Positions 1-10,448 of a stretch of DNA of 64,000 nt are shown one piece after another. The notes beneath the pieces were generated by a model. The model was not told the origin of the DNA. It saw nothing but the letters and a program-made list of their open reading frames with translations, and made no database searches. The stretch is from Limnomonas spitsbergensis. Its lineage: Eukaryota; Chlorophyta; Chlorophyceae; Chlamydomonadales. How positions within the stretch are numbered: the stretch's first letter is position 1; each line of letters starts with the position of its first letter. Location: contig JAYJMM010000068.1 of assembly GCA_037349105.1 (NCBI GenBank), positions 124,001-188,000 of the forward strand. Reading direction: 5' to 3'. Made by a program: the position numbers and the translations under genes.

Positions 1-923
1 CCTCCCTCTCTAACGCGCTGCCCGCATTCTGCACCACCGCCCCCTCCCTTCCTTAACGCGATGCCCGCATTCTACACCAATGCCCCCATCCCTCTGTGAC
101 GCACTGTCCGCATTCTGCACAACCGCCCCCCTCCATCCCGAACGCGCTGCCCGCATTATGCTCAACCTGACACGATTGCCTTTGTTGGCACACAACAACA
201 TACGCCTGTCAACAACAAGCCTTTGCAACTTTGCCAACTGCGGCATGGTGAGTGCTCGCTAGACAGGTCGGGACTAGGAGGCAATTTATATCCGTCCTCC
301 TCTGCTCCTCCTCTTGGATCACTGTATCGTGCTCTTCCTTGAGCACTGATACCGTACCAGCATTTTTAGGCCATAAATGGCCTCAGCAGGCGATAATGTT
401 TTGTTTATATTAATTGTATTTTGAGGGGAAAAGCCTGACAAAAACATTGGCCAGGGGCTTTTCGCAGATGCGTAGCGGCTCCACGCATGTGGCTCGCTCC
501 GGATTGGCTCGCAATCACTGTTCGGGGCCGCCTTTATCTCCGCAACGTCGAAAAACTCTCGACTCGCGTAAATCGCTTAGTATGTCTACATCATCTACTG
601 ATTCTAGCAATTCTGGGCGGGCCGCGAAGCGTCAAAAGGATGATGAAATCTATATCTCGAGGGCCACTTCTCCACGCCAAGCAGGCATTATATATCAGCT
701 TTCTTTCCGCCCATCGGTCAAAGCCCTTACTTCTTCATAGACATGGGCATAGGGTGAAAAAGCCTGGGCGCCCTTGGGGGATTCCAAAGATTGCAGCAAG
801 GCATGGGCCATCAACGGTTGAGCCGGCTCGTAACATTGGCTGAATGGATTTGCACAGTTACCGGTACATTAAATCAGATTGGGGGAAAGTTGATCCAGTT
901 GAAGCCACCCACTGTTTCTGAAC

Positions 924-971
924 TTTGGGGGCTACGCCCCCAAACCCCCACCGGGGGCCGCTGGCCCCCGG
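924..971. other. Twin GC-rich hairpins inside the long repeat
   Basis: Two perfect stem-loops lie head to tail: 924-944 has a 9-bp stem and a TAC loop, and 951-971 has a 9-bp stem and a GCT loop. C and G runs follow at once. The same pair is present unchanged near 12710-12757 in copy B. They could be termination, processing or cruciform structures; the sequence does not say which. Confidence 0.7.
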
Positions 972-1858
972 ACCCCCGGGCAGGGGGGAAACACCCCGCA
1001 CCGCCCCAGCCGCGCCGTCCACGTCTTCTCACACCTCAGGCTTCTTTTTAATTAATTGCATATTTTGAAGAAAAACAACTGACTGGTACCGAAAGCACAC
1101 TCAAGCTGCCCTTTTTCAAGTTGGAATCCACCATTGGATCCGCTGTCACTCCTAATTTTTATAGCCAGGTCTCCAGACGTTTTTGAAACCCCGCCATGCA
1201 ATCCTTCTCTCACCTTCCAGCCCTTTGGAATGCGTAAATCCGCGGTGCTTCACGCTGATCCGCCCAATGCGCGCCACGCCGCGATACCGAGACTGGCTTT
1301 CATGCGCATGATCTTGGGCACTTCGATTTTAGACTCAGGAATCCATCTGATCCACAAATGTACTTTTGTGAGCTATCACGCGGCCGACCTCAACCGCTGA
1401 TCAAAATGCACACGTATAAATCATGCTGGGTTTTTAAATCCACAGCCGTAATCCTCAAGTCTCTCCACACGGTGATGAGCACTTGTAAAGCTAGACTTCT
1501 GGCTTGCCTGGTAGCGAACCAGACAGGCCGAACTGGGTCACTTACCGCATGATGCGGGAAATGCCGTAGACGTAGACTGCGGACGTTGTCCTAGGTCGAG
1601 TAGGGCATCTTGCTGGGGAGTCTTAGGCTTGCTATGTCGGCTGAGTAGCTGATCTAGTCTTGACTATTGACAGCTTATCCGAAATGCCACTACTGTGGCT
1701 TGCAAGATTTATACTTGGTAACTCTATAAGTTGAGAATCGCTGCTAAATGCTCTTTTCAATCTGTCCAAGGCAGAATTAGGCTTCCAAAACAAAATCCAG
1801 ATCCACATCGCAAGCACTTTAAGCAGGAACTGGTGACTCAGGCTGATCAGGCCAAACC

Positions 1859-2303
1859 ACATCGTCCCTTATAAGGACACAGGAAAGGCGCTTCAGGTCC
1901 GTGGCGGACTTCCTCCTCACGACAGTGATGGACGTCTACGGGCGAGCCCAGCGACTGCTTGCTGGTCGCGAGATCGTACACGTTGGGCTGCTTTCTGGAT
2001 AATGGATTAGTAAGGCTATCTCGGCTATGGCTTCTTGCCTTAGCTTTCGGGTCCCGTACCGGAAGATCAGGTGGGGAGTCACTTATCGCGTTCCTCGCTG
2101 TAAGAAGCATGCTTGGCCTCGGTATGTGTTGTCCTAGGCGGGGTCGGAGTCTTCACCGTTTCTCCTTCTTTCTATCTCAGTCCATGGGACTGATCTAGTA
2201 GGCTTGGCTGTTGTAGGTACTGACTGCTTAAGGGGCTGGTATCAGGGGATACAAGCTGGTGCTGATTACACTCAAGAGGTCTGTCCTTTAAAATGGACGA
2301 AGT
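1859..2303. repeat. 445-bp module with imperfect inverted ends, inside copy A
   Basis: The left end (1859-1879) and right end (2282-2303) are imperfect inverted repeats around the core GTCCxTTxTAAxGGACA. The counterpart in copy B is 13645-14089. A diverged copy in the opposite orientation lies at 46573-47029, where the inverted ends are a perfect 23 bp. The interiors also match in several blocks, for example around the GGTCCGTGGCGGACTTC segment near 1895. Preservation of both ends in a diverged relative suggests a functional unit of the repeat or an old nested MITE. Confidence 0.6.
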
Positions 2304-2589
2304 AAAAATCCTTGATGTTTGCCAGGGGAACACAGCCCCCAACCCTGGTTGACAAGTACGTGAAATTCCTGCCTCAGCTCGCCCTTAAATTGTGGATGTT
2401 GGGCTTACTACTTAAGACTCGGAGGCTCCATGGTGAAGCTACAGAGACTCTGCTGCCACATACAGCGGTAAGTACGGTTATGTCACATATACGGTAATAT
2501 ACTGTGACAGAAAGCATTTTAGATCTATGCCCATCATTGATGTGGCACACGGTCTCTTTTTGCCGCTCTTTCATATGTCCAGCCCTCTG

Positions 2590-3066
2590 ATTTCGATCTA
2601 TATGTTCTGATATGAGTTCTTATTTCGATCTCAGCTGATGGTCTTCTGGTTTCAGTCTCTCATATGTCCAGCCCTCTGATTTCGATCTCTGTCCTGACCT
2701 GTGTTTTTATTTCGATCTCAGCTGATGGTCTTCTGGTTTCGCTCGCTCATCTGTCCAGCCCTCTATTTTCGATCTCTGTCCGGACGTGTGTTCTTATTTC
2801 GATCTCAGCTGATGGTCTTTTGGTTTCGCTCTTTCATCTGTCCAACCATCCGATTTCGATCTCTGTCCTGACATGTGTTCTTATTTCGATCTCATCTGAT
2901 GGTCTTCTGATTTCGCTCTCTAACCTGTCCAGCCCTCCGATTTCGATCTCCGTCCTGACCTGTGTTCTTATTTCGATATCAGCAGATGGTCTTCTGGTTT
3001 CGCTCTCTCATCTGTTCAGCCCTCTGATTTCGATCTCTGTTCTGACTTGTGTTCTTATTCTCTTCT
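2590..3066. repeat. 87-bp tandem repeat, about 5.5 units
   Basis: The CGATCTCT landmark recurs at 2683, 2770 and 2857, an exact 87-bp period. Because 87 is divisible by three, the array stays open on the plus strand as a 29-residue repeat, but the biased composition argues against a gene. It starts immediately after the end of the long repeat. Confidence 0.85.
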
Positions 3067-3141
3067 GATCTGCTCCCTTCATGCGTCCCATCGTCGGAGA
3101 TCAAGCTAGACCTCTCTATCACAGTGCTCTAGCCCAAGTCC

Positions 3142-3784
3142 ATGGAGTGGGCAATCATGGTTGCTGCCCACCTGGCCACCCTGCATGAAGGCCTGGTCAA
3201 GGACTTCGGCAAGATCGGGATCACGAGGGCTCAGAGCAATGTCCGAGGGGGGCGTGAGAAAGCCAAAGCAGAAGAAAGTGGCCCCCGCAGCTAGCCCAGC
3301 TCCCAACCCGGTGCCACAAGTGGGCATCAAGAAGAAGAAAGGCAGGCCGTAGGGCTCTCAGAACAAGCCTAAGGAGACCCCTAGCACAGTTCCCACCACA
3401 GCCACCGGTACAGCCACTGCCACACCCACTGCCACAATTAATGAAGCTGATGCCATGACAGTGACTGTGTCCAAAGCTAGGTCCAAAGCCGCAGCCAACG
3501 CCAAAATGATCCGTGCCATAGCAGCTCACGAGCTGAGCGAAGAGTAGTGGTCTGATGAGGAGGAGGGGTCTGAGGAGGTGGAGGGGTCTGAGGAGGAGGA
3601 GGGGTCTGAGGAGGGATCTGAGAAGTGTAGCGAGGCGGAGGGGCCTGGTGAGATGGAAGATCCCGCGGTCGAGCCACCCCCTTGCGCTGGCCGGGGCAGA
3701 GGGTGCAGGCTATGCCATGTCAAGGGCAAGGGGTGCGCTAAGTGTGTCTTCAAGGGCTGCTACTCTATTAAGTGCAAGCGCTGA
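3142..3784 (+). pseudogene. Decayed gene fragment with acidic stretch and Cys-rich tail
   Basis: I do not recognise this gene. A plausible N-terminal segment starts at 3142 in one frame. It continues after a frameshift near 3245 in the next frame, which is interrupted by TAG at 3350 and again at 3545. The product would have a Lys-rich patch ending in KKKKGRP (AT-hook-like), a Thr/Ala-rich linker, a Glu/Ser acidic stretch (about 3550-3650) and a Cys-rich tail ending in KCVFKGCYSIKCKR. An acidic stretch plus a cysteine tail recalls the C-termini of some DDE transposases such as piggyBac, but no catalytic region is visible and that comparison is weak. Confidence 0.35.
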
Positions 3785-3984
3785 ACTCAATTGTTTCAGT
3801 AGTGCTCCTAACTATATTTGCAGAGACATCGAAGGGAGATTTGCATGATGTACCCTAGCCATGTTGACGGCCATGAGTTCTGTCGAGTGTACTTCGATGG
3901 TTGATTCTCTGTAGATTGTGGTTGTTGAACTGAATGTAATACATGGCAGTTGTGAGGCTTTTAACACTGCTTTTAACAGAATAT

Positions 3985-4830
3985 CGGTGCCGAGGGAACG
4001 AATTTAAAAAAAAACTGCCCCGAGGGCAGCATTAAACATTTGATTTTGCCCCGAGGGCATCATTAAAAGAAACAATTAATTGATACCCGAGGGAAGGCAA
4101 ATCAAATCTACGGTATGTACACTTTCATTATTATTTCCTCACCCCGAGGGTGAAATCTTGACCAGCTTTTGACCGGTGTCCCATGCATCGACTAGGCACC
4201 ACAGCCCCCCTCAAGGCACAACGGGACCAAGAAGCAGGCGGCCCACTCTTTGGTTGGCGCGACCTACTGCTATCGGTGCCAAGCGGCCTCACTAAAGCGG
4301 CCTCCCGAAAGCGGCTTTCCGAAAGCAGCAAATTCCCAACACAACTTAAGACCCGTCAACGGCCTCCCAAAGTGGTCTCATGAAAGCGGCCGCCCAAAAC
4401 GGCCTCCCGACAGTGGCATGCGTAAAGCAGCCTCCCTAAGCGGCCTCCTGAAACAGCCATCCGGAAGCGGCCTCCCGAAAGTAGCGTATTGCACCCCCTA
4501 GTACAATACGCATCATTAGACAGCGCCTGTGGGGCTGCTTTGTACACTTCCATGAAAATTTTCTCACCCCGAGGGCGAAATCTTGACCAGCTTATAACCG
4601 GCGTCCTATGCACCAGAACTTGGCACCTCGACCCCCCTCAACGCATAGTTGGAAACGTGTGATTAGGGATTCCTTTGGCTGTCTTCTTTCCATGCCTTCC
4701 TTCTTCTCCTTTCTTGCCCCCCTTTGTCCTTCCACTTTCTTCTCTCTCCCAGTGGGACAAAGACGGCCCACTTTTTTGTTGGCGAGGCCCATGGTTGTAA
4801 CTCTTGTAATCGGTGCCAAGCGGCCTCACT
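3985..4830. repeat. Short repeats: CCCGAGGG motifs, a 15-bp minisatellite and a diverged direct duplication
   Basis: A (C)CCGAGGG motif recurs at about 4018, 4049, 4087, 4142 and 4566. A segment beginning TCACCCCGAGGG at 4139 is repeated, diverged, from about 4563, and both copies run on to the phrase ATCGGTGCCAAGCGGCCTCA. Between them (about 4280-4490) lies a degenerate minisatellite of about 15 bp built on GGCCTCCCGAAAGC. No coding sequence is evident. Confidence 0.7.
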
Positions 4831-5142
4831 AATTCAGGGGCTGCTGGATGTGCACATTTTCTCTCAGTGCTAGGGTGCCACCTTACAGACAGGAGAAAAT
4901 CGTCCATATACCCCCTAAAACTAAGCATACCAACACATATTTCGTGATCGAAGTATTATACATAGATGTCCACATTCACTGACTGCTCGCTTAGACAGGC
5001 AATTTCAAATCTTACAGAACATCTGTTGACTTTTAATTTCATAAAAAATCAAGTTGTGAAAACCCTTTCAATAGCCAAAATAACGCAAGCCTCAGCCGAA
5101 GCTATTGAAATATCCCTCGACTGACAACAACATGACAAGGTC
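4831..5142. other. No recognised feature
   Basis: AT-rich sequence with no persuasive reading frame. It lies directly downstream of the stop of the minus-strand Ulp1-like gene and could be its 3-prime untranslated region. Confidence 0.4.
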
Positions 5143-7180
5143 TCACACATCAATCTTACAACACACTAGTTGTGTTAGAATTTCTCGCCGGATCCGGTTG
5201 ATATCGCGCTGGCCGAAATTGAAGGTCGTTGAGCCCGTGCCAAGCAAAGCAGCGAACCTAGTGGGTACAAACGCACAAATGTTTCTAGATATTCATAATT
5301 TGCAAGATTAACGCAACGACTTAGTTCAATATCATACACGACAAAATGCTAATTTGGCTGACTACATGAACTGATGCTTGCTCGCATGAATAGCATAAAC
5401 CGACCTCTCGTCTCCATGCCTAGGCCTCTAGATGCATGAACTGCCCCCTTTGTGCCATTATCATGCCAAAGGCCCAGTTAATATGTACAAAAATACGTTG
5501 CGGTCAGAAATAAATCACTTTAAGTAGAAGACCCCGCAATCCACTCCGTGGGACCTTCGGGAAGTTTCGTCGCCACTTCGACGTGTCAACCACCTCGCCA
5601 CCTTTTGTCTTGTGTTCCTCTTTCATCCACCTTGCCAAGCTTTCCAATACTTCCTTGTCCCGCGATGAAGGTTTGCCAGAAAGCTGTCATCAACAAATCA
5701 TGCAACACATTCAATGCTTTAGTAAGAATTTAACCATTCAAATAACCGAGCATTCCTAAGGTTACAAGTACATATATTTGTGTGATTTGTGTGCATGAGG
5801 GCGGACCCAACGTAGACATGCGGTAATTAAGAGGGTGTACTCACACTCTTGTTTGAGTTGTACAAGGATAACGTCTCTTGTTTCTGGTCAACCTCTATCA
5901 CCGTCCAATGGGTTTAAGAGTTGTTGATACAGAAAACTAGCTTCTCAACCTTGAGAATGTCTAATTCCACCTGAAAACAATAGTTACATTCAATTAAATA
6001 GGATTCATGATGCATGATTGCCAACACATTGTTATGTCGATTGTTTTTAAGCAAACATGTTTGCATTGAACTAGACTAGGAGCATGAATGCCCGAAGGCG
6101 ATGCACTTACATGGTCACCCCTTGCGCGTGCTTCGGGTTTGGTCCAATTTTCCACACTACCATACTCGTAATCGACGTAAGAGGGACAGAGCTTTGTGTA
6201 AAAAAACTGCTGAAGAAAGAGATGTTGGCAAGCCCCTTAGAAAGTTGTTGTCTTTCATGTAAACGTAATGGGACTAGTATCAAGGACAGCCAATCAGGAC
6301 ATGTAAGGGAACAAATCCAGAAGGACAGCCAAGCCAGATAGAATCAAGGACAGCCAAGCCAGCCATGCCAGACAGAATCAAGGGCAACCAAGCCAAGCCA
6401 AACAGAGTGAAGGACAGCCAAGCCTGCCAAGTCAGTTAATGAAAAAAAACTAACATGGAGGAGAAGTGCGTACAAATTCACGATGTCGTCGTTCAGCCAA
6501 CACTCAGACTCCTTATCTTTATCAACGTCAGGTGGGACCTCTTGAAGCCTCTGCAACATTTTCCTGGTCATATCATAGTTCTCATAGCGTATTACCAGCT
6601 CTGTCTCAGATTTGTCAAGGAATACCCAGTCCGTGACAGCTTCCTCAATGCTCTCAGGGCTCACGCCAGCATCAAGCATTAAGCATGCCGCCTCGTTAAG
6701 GTACAAAGGGTCCTCTCGCAGCATAATTTGAATCAAAATCTCCGAAGGGGTGCCATCTTGATTCTGGAGGCGCTGTGCGATTACTGCCGCCTTTCCCTGT
6801 CAAACACAATGGGCACTCCGGCTTAAAATTTATGTAAGAGAGTGCTTGTTTGAATTGTTCCAATTATATTTCTTGTAATGCAAGTCAACTAGGTCTTTGA
6901 CTCTGAGTGGTGCACAGAGGTTACCCGACCGATAAGAACATTATATGCTTTGCCACAACCCTTGTCAAGTTAAATATCTTGTCGCATTCCTGAATCTGAC
7001 ATCCTACTAGAATACAGTTGGCGATATAAAAACATAGCGTATGACATATAATACCTGCTGATTCTCCACGATTGGGCTGTCCAAAATCTCAATTGCTGAC
7101 CGGGTGTTTAACCTCACTCCCGGCCAAGCGTAGCTTCCATCGGAATAACTGGTAATGACCACGTCATACATTACATTCAG
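5143..7180 (-). pseudogene. Ulp1-type (C48) SUMO protease, six exons, catalytically damaged
   Basis: Reading GT-AG boundaries on the minus strand gives exons at about 7180-7055, 6796-6455, 6209-6111, 5970-5845, 5683-5519 and 5257-5143. Joined in frame they show the family landmarks in order: CWLNDDIVNLYALLL in exon 2, FFYTKL and YGSVENWTK in exon 3, the catalytic-histidine segment THWTVIEVD in exon 4, DCGVFYLK with the nucleophile cysteine (codon at 5538-5536) in exon 5, and a C-terminal FGQRDINRIRREIL helix ending at TGA. Ulp1 enzymes cleave SUMO precursors and conjugates. Three lesions are visible: TAA at 5916-5914 just before HW, an extra base just before DCG, and LYNS where the family has the catalytic Asp of YDS. 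Intron phases agree between neighbours. It may be the C-terminal half of one protein with the methyltransferase exon upstream. Confidence 0.75.
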
Positions 7181-7235
7181 GTGCACTCATATTTTGAATC
7201 CATCAAATTCAAATCATCCATCCATCATGTTTGTT

Positions 7236-7730
7236 TCACTCCTCATGTTTGTAAATTGGGTTGCGCGTGGGTCTACCCACACGGGGTTCCATCGTTGCGG
7301 TCACCCATGCGGGGTCGCACATCTGGGTTACACCATGCGGGTCTACCCACCGTGGCGGCACCCACGCGGGTTCCCCCAATGGTGTACCCCTTGGGTATAC
7401 CCACGCGGGGATGCGCGTGGGTCTACCCACGCGGGGTTTCATCGTCGCGGTCACCCATGCGGGGTCGCACATCTCGGTTACACCACGCGGGTCTGCCCAC
7501 CGTGGCGGCACCCACGCGGGTTCACCCAATGGTGTACCCCTTGGGTATACCCACGCGGGGTGCGCGTGGGTCTGCCCACGCGGGGTTTCATCGTCGCGGT
7601 CACCTATGCGGGGTCACACCTCTGGGTTACACCACGCGGGTCCGCCCACCGTGGCGACACCCACGCGTGTTCACCCAATGGTGTACCCCACGCGTACACC
7701 CACGCGGGGGGGGGGGGGGACCCACGTGGG
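7236..7730. repeat. 150-bp GC-rich tandem repeat, just over three units
   Basis: The landmark TGCGCGTGGGTCT recurs at 7262, 7412 and 7561, giving periods of 150 and 149 bp. Each unit is full of short palindromes of the CCCACGCGGG / CCCGCGTGGG type. The array sits in the predicted intron between the methyltransferase exon and the first protease exon. Because the period is about a multiple of three, long frames stay open on both strands; these are artefacts of the repeat. Confidence 0.9.
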
Positions 7731-7849
7731 GGAACCGACAGTTGTCGGGTGGCATCCCCACTGGGTGGCCGTGGGTATACCCACACACAGTTTCCCCGAC
7801 GCAGTTGCGTGGTCCATATCTAAAATAATCTCAGTCGACATGCAAACAC

Positions 7850-8632
7850 AAATGTTCAATGGTGCCTACGTTTGTCAGCCTCGCTATTTTGCTTCTTCAG
7901 TATTGCCTTCACATCTTTGCTGTTAAACACAGACAAGGATGGCAGACCCAAGACCTTTGCATAACACAGAGGAGGGGGATAGGGTTTAGCAAAAGTGTAA
8001 GCCTGAAGCCTCTGCGCCCCCCTGACATCTTGACCGTAATGGATGGGCGAGCCCACCATGCGAACAGAGCCGAATCTCCGGGCCGCCATAGCGGCTTCCA
8101 TCTGCTCGCTCAAAGGCACAGAACTATTGACATCTACCCAGCGAAAATGCTGAAACGTCGTAAGAATCCTCGCTGTCCTCGACTTTTGGAAGATGTTGCC
8201 CACAGCTAGCTCATCAGCACCGTTGAAACCTTGCCAACACGCAAGGATGTGCGTCGCCCGCTCAATGCTGGAGATGTTGCTGACACGTTTACAAATGGTG
8301 ATCGGTAGCTTGCTTTGTGGTAGAAAAGCCTCGACAACGTCATCCTTTTGTGCCTCACGCATCTTTTTCATGGTCATGCTGATCAAAGACTCTGCCTTTT
8401 GGCACTTCAAAGGGTCATACTCAACACCGTATGCAGCCTTGACTCCTTTGCCTGTAGCATGCATCAAAAAACGGCTCAAGCCCGACCCAATGTCCAAGAC
8501 TGTGATGTCGATGTCCAACATGGTGAGCCGACTCCATTGCATTAAAATGTTTGTAGTCCCGGCAAGGGTCAGGGTGCCGTAGGTGCCGCCAAACCCATTG
8601 CCACCACCGAGTAAGTCTTCACATACACTCAT
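7850..8632 (-). CDS. DOT1-like SAM-dependent methyltransferase exon
   Basis: A 258-codon open exon starts at ATG 8632. The frame stays open further upstream to an acceptor-like AG at 8666. DOT1-family features appear in order: a D1-loop-like TYGTLTL (residues 17-23), SAM motif I VLDIGSGLSRFL (45-56), an acidic binder in YGVEYD (about residue 71), and a later strand THILACWQGF (127-136) where DOT1 has its NN[FY] segment. DOT1 enzymes methylate histone H3 on the nucleosome core. Here the D1 Glu (YGE) is Thr and the NNF-type motif is not conserved, so the substrate is open. A GT at about 7848 would let the exon splice to the Ulp1-like exons and give a methyltransferase-protease fusion; otherwise it ends at a TGA at 7856. 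Any class I methyltransferase is the fallback reading. Confidence 0.6.
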
Positions 8633-8877
8633 GGTGTTGAATAGTGCTGATTGAAGTGCACTTTTCTACGTACACAGAAATAAAAAGGCCTTGTTATGAA
8701 AGACCAATGCTTCATGACATGCCAGGATAAACAATTCAAATAACTCAATTAACGACCATTAAGATCCGATATAAGAAGCAAGGTGTAGGTAGGCGCACAT
8801 CTTCATCAAAATATCGAATAGTAACTTCCTATGAGAGATCAATATCACAATCAGTCTTTTCTATGAGCTTCACTAGC

Positions 8878-9160
8878 CTATTTCATTTGACCTGCCCTCC
8901 ATTTCCTTGTGTATTTACGGATACCATCAATGGTTCTGCCATGACCGTGCATGCTATGCATGCATTTCTGAACACTCTTTAACATGTTCTTTGGCTTGTG
9001 AGATCTTGCAACAGTCGATACTTTTGCGATCTCCAGAAGATCTGTTGCATCCTTGGGTGGAATTGCTTTGCAAAGATTAACCTGCATGGTAGTAAACCAT
9101 GTGTTATTATCTTGTCGTACAAAACTCGTAAACCGGTATATCGGCACCATGTTCTTGATC
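8878..9160 (-). CDS. Terminal exon of an unrecognised spliced gene (gene A)
   Basis: An acceptor of the form CATTGTTTCAG precedes 9160 and the frame runs to TAG at 8880-8878. The predicted peptide starts IKNMVPIYRFTSF and ends in a basic stretch rich in Lys, His and Arg (about 9000-8880). I do not recognise it. It lies about 250 bases upstream of the methyltransferase start on the same strand, so genes A and B are arranged head to tail. A GT after codon ATG-CAG near 9072 is a possible internal donor. Confidence 0.4.
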
Positions 9161-9189
9161 TGAAACAATGGCGTAAAAAGAATTTACAT

Positions 9190-10384
9190 GCCAAATTGGT
9201 TGCCACACTATCAACTCTCAATGGATTTATAATGTTTATAAATGAAGGCTTCTCCCTTTCCTTTCCCTCAATCACCTTTTCAGCCTCTTGGGCCGTTGCC
9301 TGGCCGGAAGCGTGGCCCATCATGCCCCCGCTTGCAGCGCTGGCCTCGGAAATCCGGGCCAGTGGCCCTTGCGCTGCACCACCGCTGGAGACTTTGCTGC
9401 TCATGCTGCCGAAGGCGAGCACGTCAAGCAGGCCCTGCATCATAAAAGACAAATCTTTAGGGCGCACGGGAAATGAAATCAGCTCGCCGTTATGTATCCA
9501 CCTCCATATTGAGGGGGGGGGCTAGCATGGCCCTCAGCTGATGGCACAAGCAGGAATTTAAGAGACAAGTGAACTCCATACTGATGCCATGAGGTAGCTG
9601 ATGTGTAGCTGGATTGCAGCTGAATGTTGCAGCCACAACACAAAGTAAAAATTGCACTTCATGTGGACCTCGGAATGTCCGCCAAACCTAGGCTCAATGC
9701 AGTCATCAAATCAGTTTCAAGGTCATAAATTTATAATGTTTCTAAATGAAGGCTTCTCTCTTTCCTTCCCCTCAATCACCTTTTCAGCCTCTTGGGCCGT
9801 CGCCTGGCTGGAAGCGTGGCCCATCATGCCCCCGCTTGCAGCGCAGGCCTCGGGAGTTTGGGCCAGTGGCCCTTGCGCTGCACCACCGCTTGGGACTTTG
9901 CTGCTCATGCTGCCGAAGGCGAGAACATCAAGCAGGCCCTGCATCATAAAGACAAATATTTAGGGCACACGGGAAATGAAATCAGCTCGCCGTTATGTAT
10001 CCACCTCCATATTGAGGGGAGGGGCTAGCATGGCCCTCAGCTGATGGCACAAGCAGGAATTTAAGAGACAAGTGAACTCCATACTGATGCCATGAGGTAG
10101 CCGAACGTGTAGCTGGATTGCACCTGAATGCTGCAGCCACAACACAAAGTAAAAATTGCACTTCATGTGGACCTCTGAATGTCCGCCAAACCTAGGCTCA
10201 ATGCACTCATCAAATCAGTTTCAAGGTCATAAATTTATAATGTTTCTAAATGAAGGCTTCTCCCTTTCCTTTCCCTCAATCACCTTTTCAGCCTCTTGCG
10301 CCGTCGCCCGGCCGGAAGCGTGGCCCATCATGCTCCCGCCTGCAGCGCTGGCCTCGGAAGTCCGGGCCAGTGGCCCTTGCGCTG
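9190..10384. repeat. 504-bp tandem triplication
   Basis: Landmarks such as AATGAAGGCTTCTC recur at 9241, 9745 and 10249, an exact 504-bp spacing. Copies differ by scattered substitutions. The third is cut off near 10384, where unrelated sequence follows. The unit carries one complete candidate exon with flanking intron sequence. Confidence 0.9.
9276..9938 (-). CDS. Duplicated 53-codon exons of gene A
   Basis: Within two 504-bp units an AG acceptor and a GTGATT donor delimit exons at 9938-9780 and 9434-9276. Each is 159 bases, exactly 53 codons, phase 0 at both ends. Both begin GLLDVLAFGSMSSKV and end QATAQEAEK, with a Gly/Ala-rich middle. A third copy (10384-10284) keeps only the 3-prime part. 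Phase-0 exons of equal length can be added without breaking the frame, so these look like in-frame domain duplications. The peptide is low-complexity and I assign no function. Confidence 0.45.
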
Positions 10385-10448
10385 TTGTTGCTGCGGGGTC
10401 CCCCTTTCGCCACTCTCAAGGAGCAGCATCAATCCTCCTAAGCCATAC

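Larger units (their letters stand above)
1..2573. repeat. Long direct repeat, copy A (LTR-like; left end lies outside the window)
   Basis: This block reappears at 11787-14359 with a constant offset of 11786 bases, about ten substitutions and no insertion or deletion. The match ends abruptly at a CA dinucleotide at 2573, as expected for an LTR. The block holds a C-rich minisatellite at its left edge, twin GC hairpins near 924-971 and a module with inverted ends at 1859-2303. Short open frames inside it are duplicated with the repeat, and none resembles a known protein. I read it as the LTR of a very large element that has just begun to diverge. A recent segmental duplication is the alternative, since neither a primer-binding site nor a target-site duplication can be seen. 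Confidence 0.75.

Noticed and set aside
414..843. Overlapping frames of 108 and 118 codons in copy A, repeated at 12200-12629
   Set aside because: Their conservation only reflects near-identity of the two repeat copies; no domain or coding signature was seen.
2664..3068. 134-codon frame encoding a hydrophobic 29-residue repeat, looking like a membrane protein
   Set aside because: It is the 87-bp tandem array read in frame; composition and regularity come from DNA repetition, with no start context or flanking gene.
3161..3784. TAG-only stops in one frame, suggesting stop-codon reassignment or readthrough
   Set aside because: Other genes in the window are broken by TAA and TGA as well and by frameshifts, and the same frame needs a shift near 3245 to join its N-terminal part, so ordinary decay explains it.
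7155..7926. Several long overlapping frames of over 200 codons on the plus strand and shorter ones on the minus strand
   Set aside because: They are created by the 150-bp repeat, whose period is a multiple of three and which lacks stops; the translations are the same repeat read in different frames.
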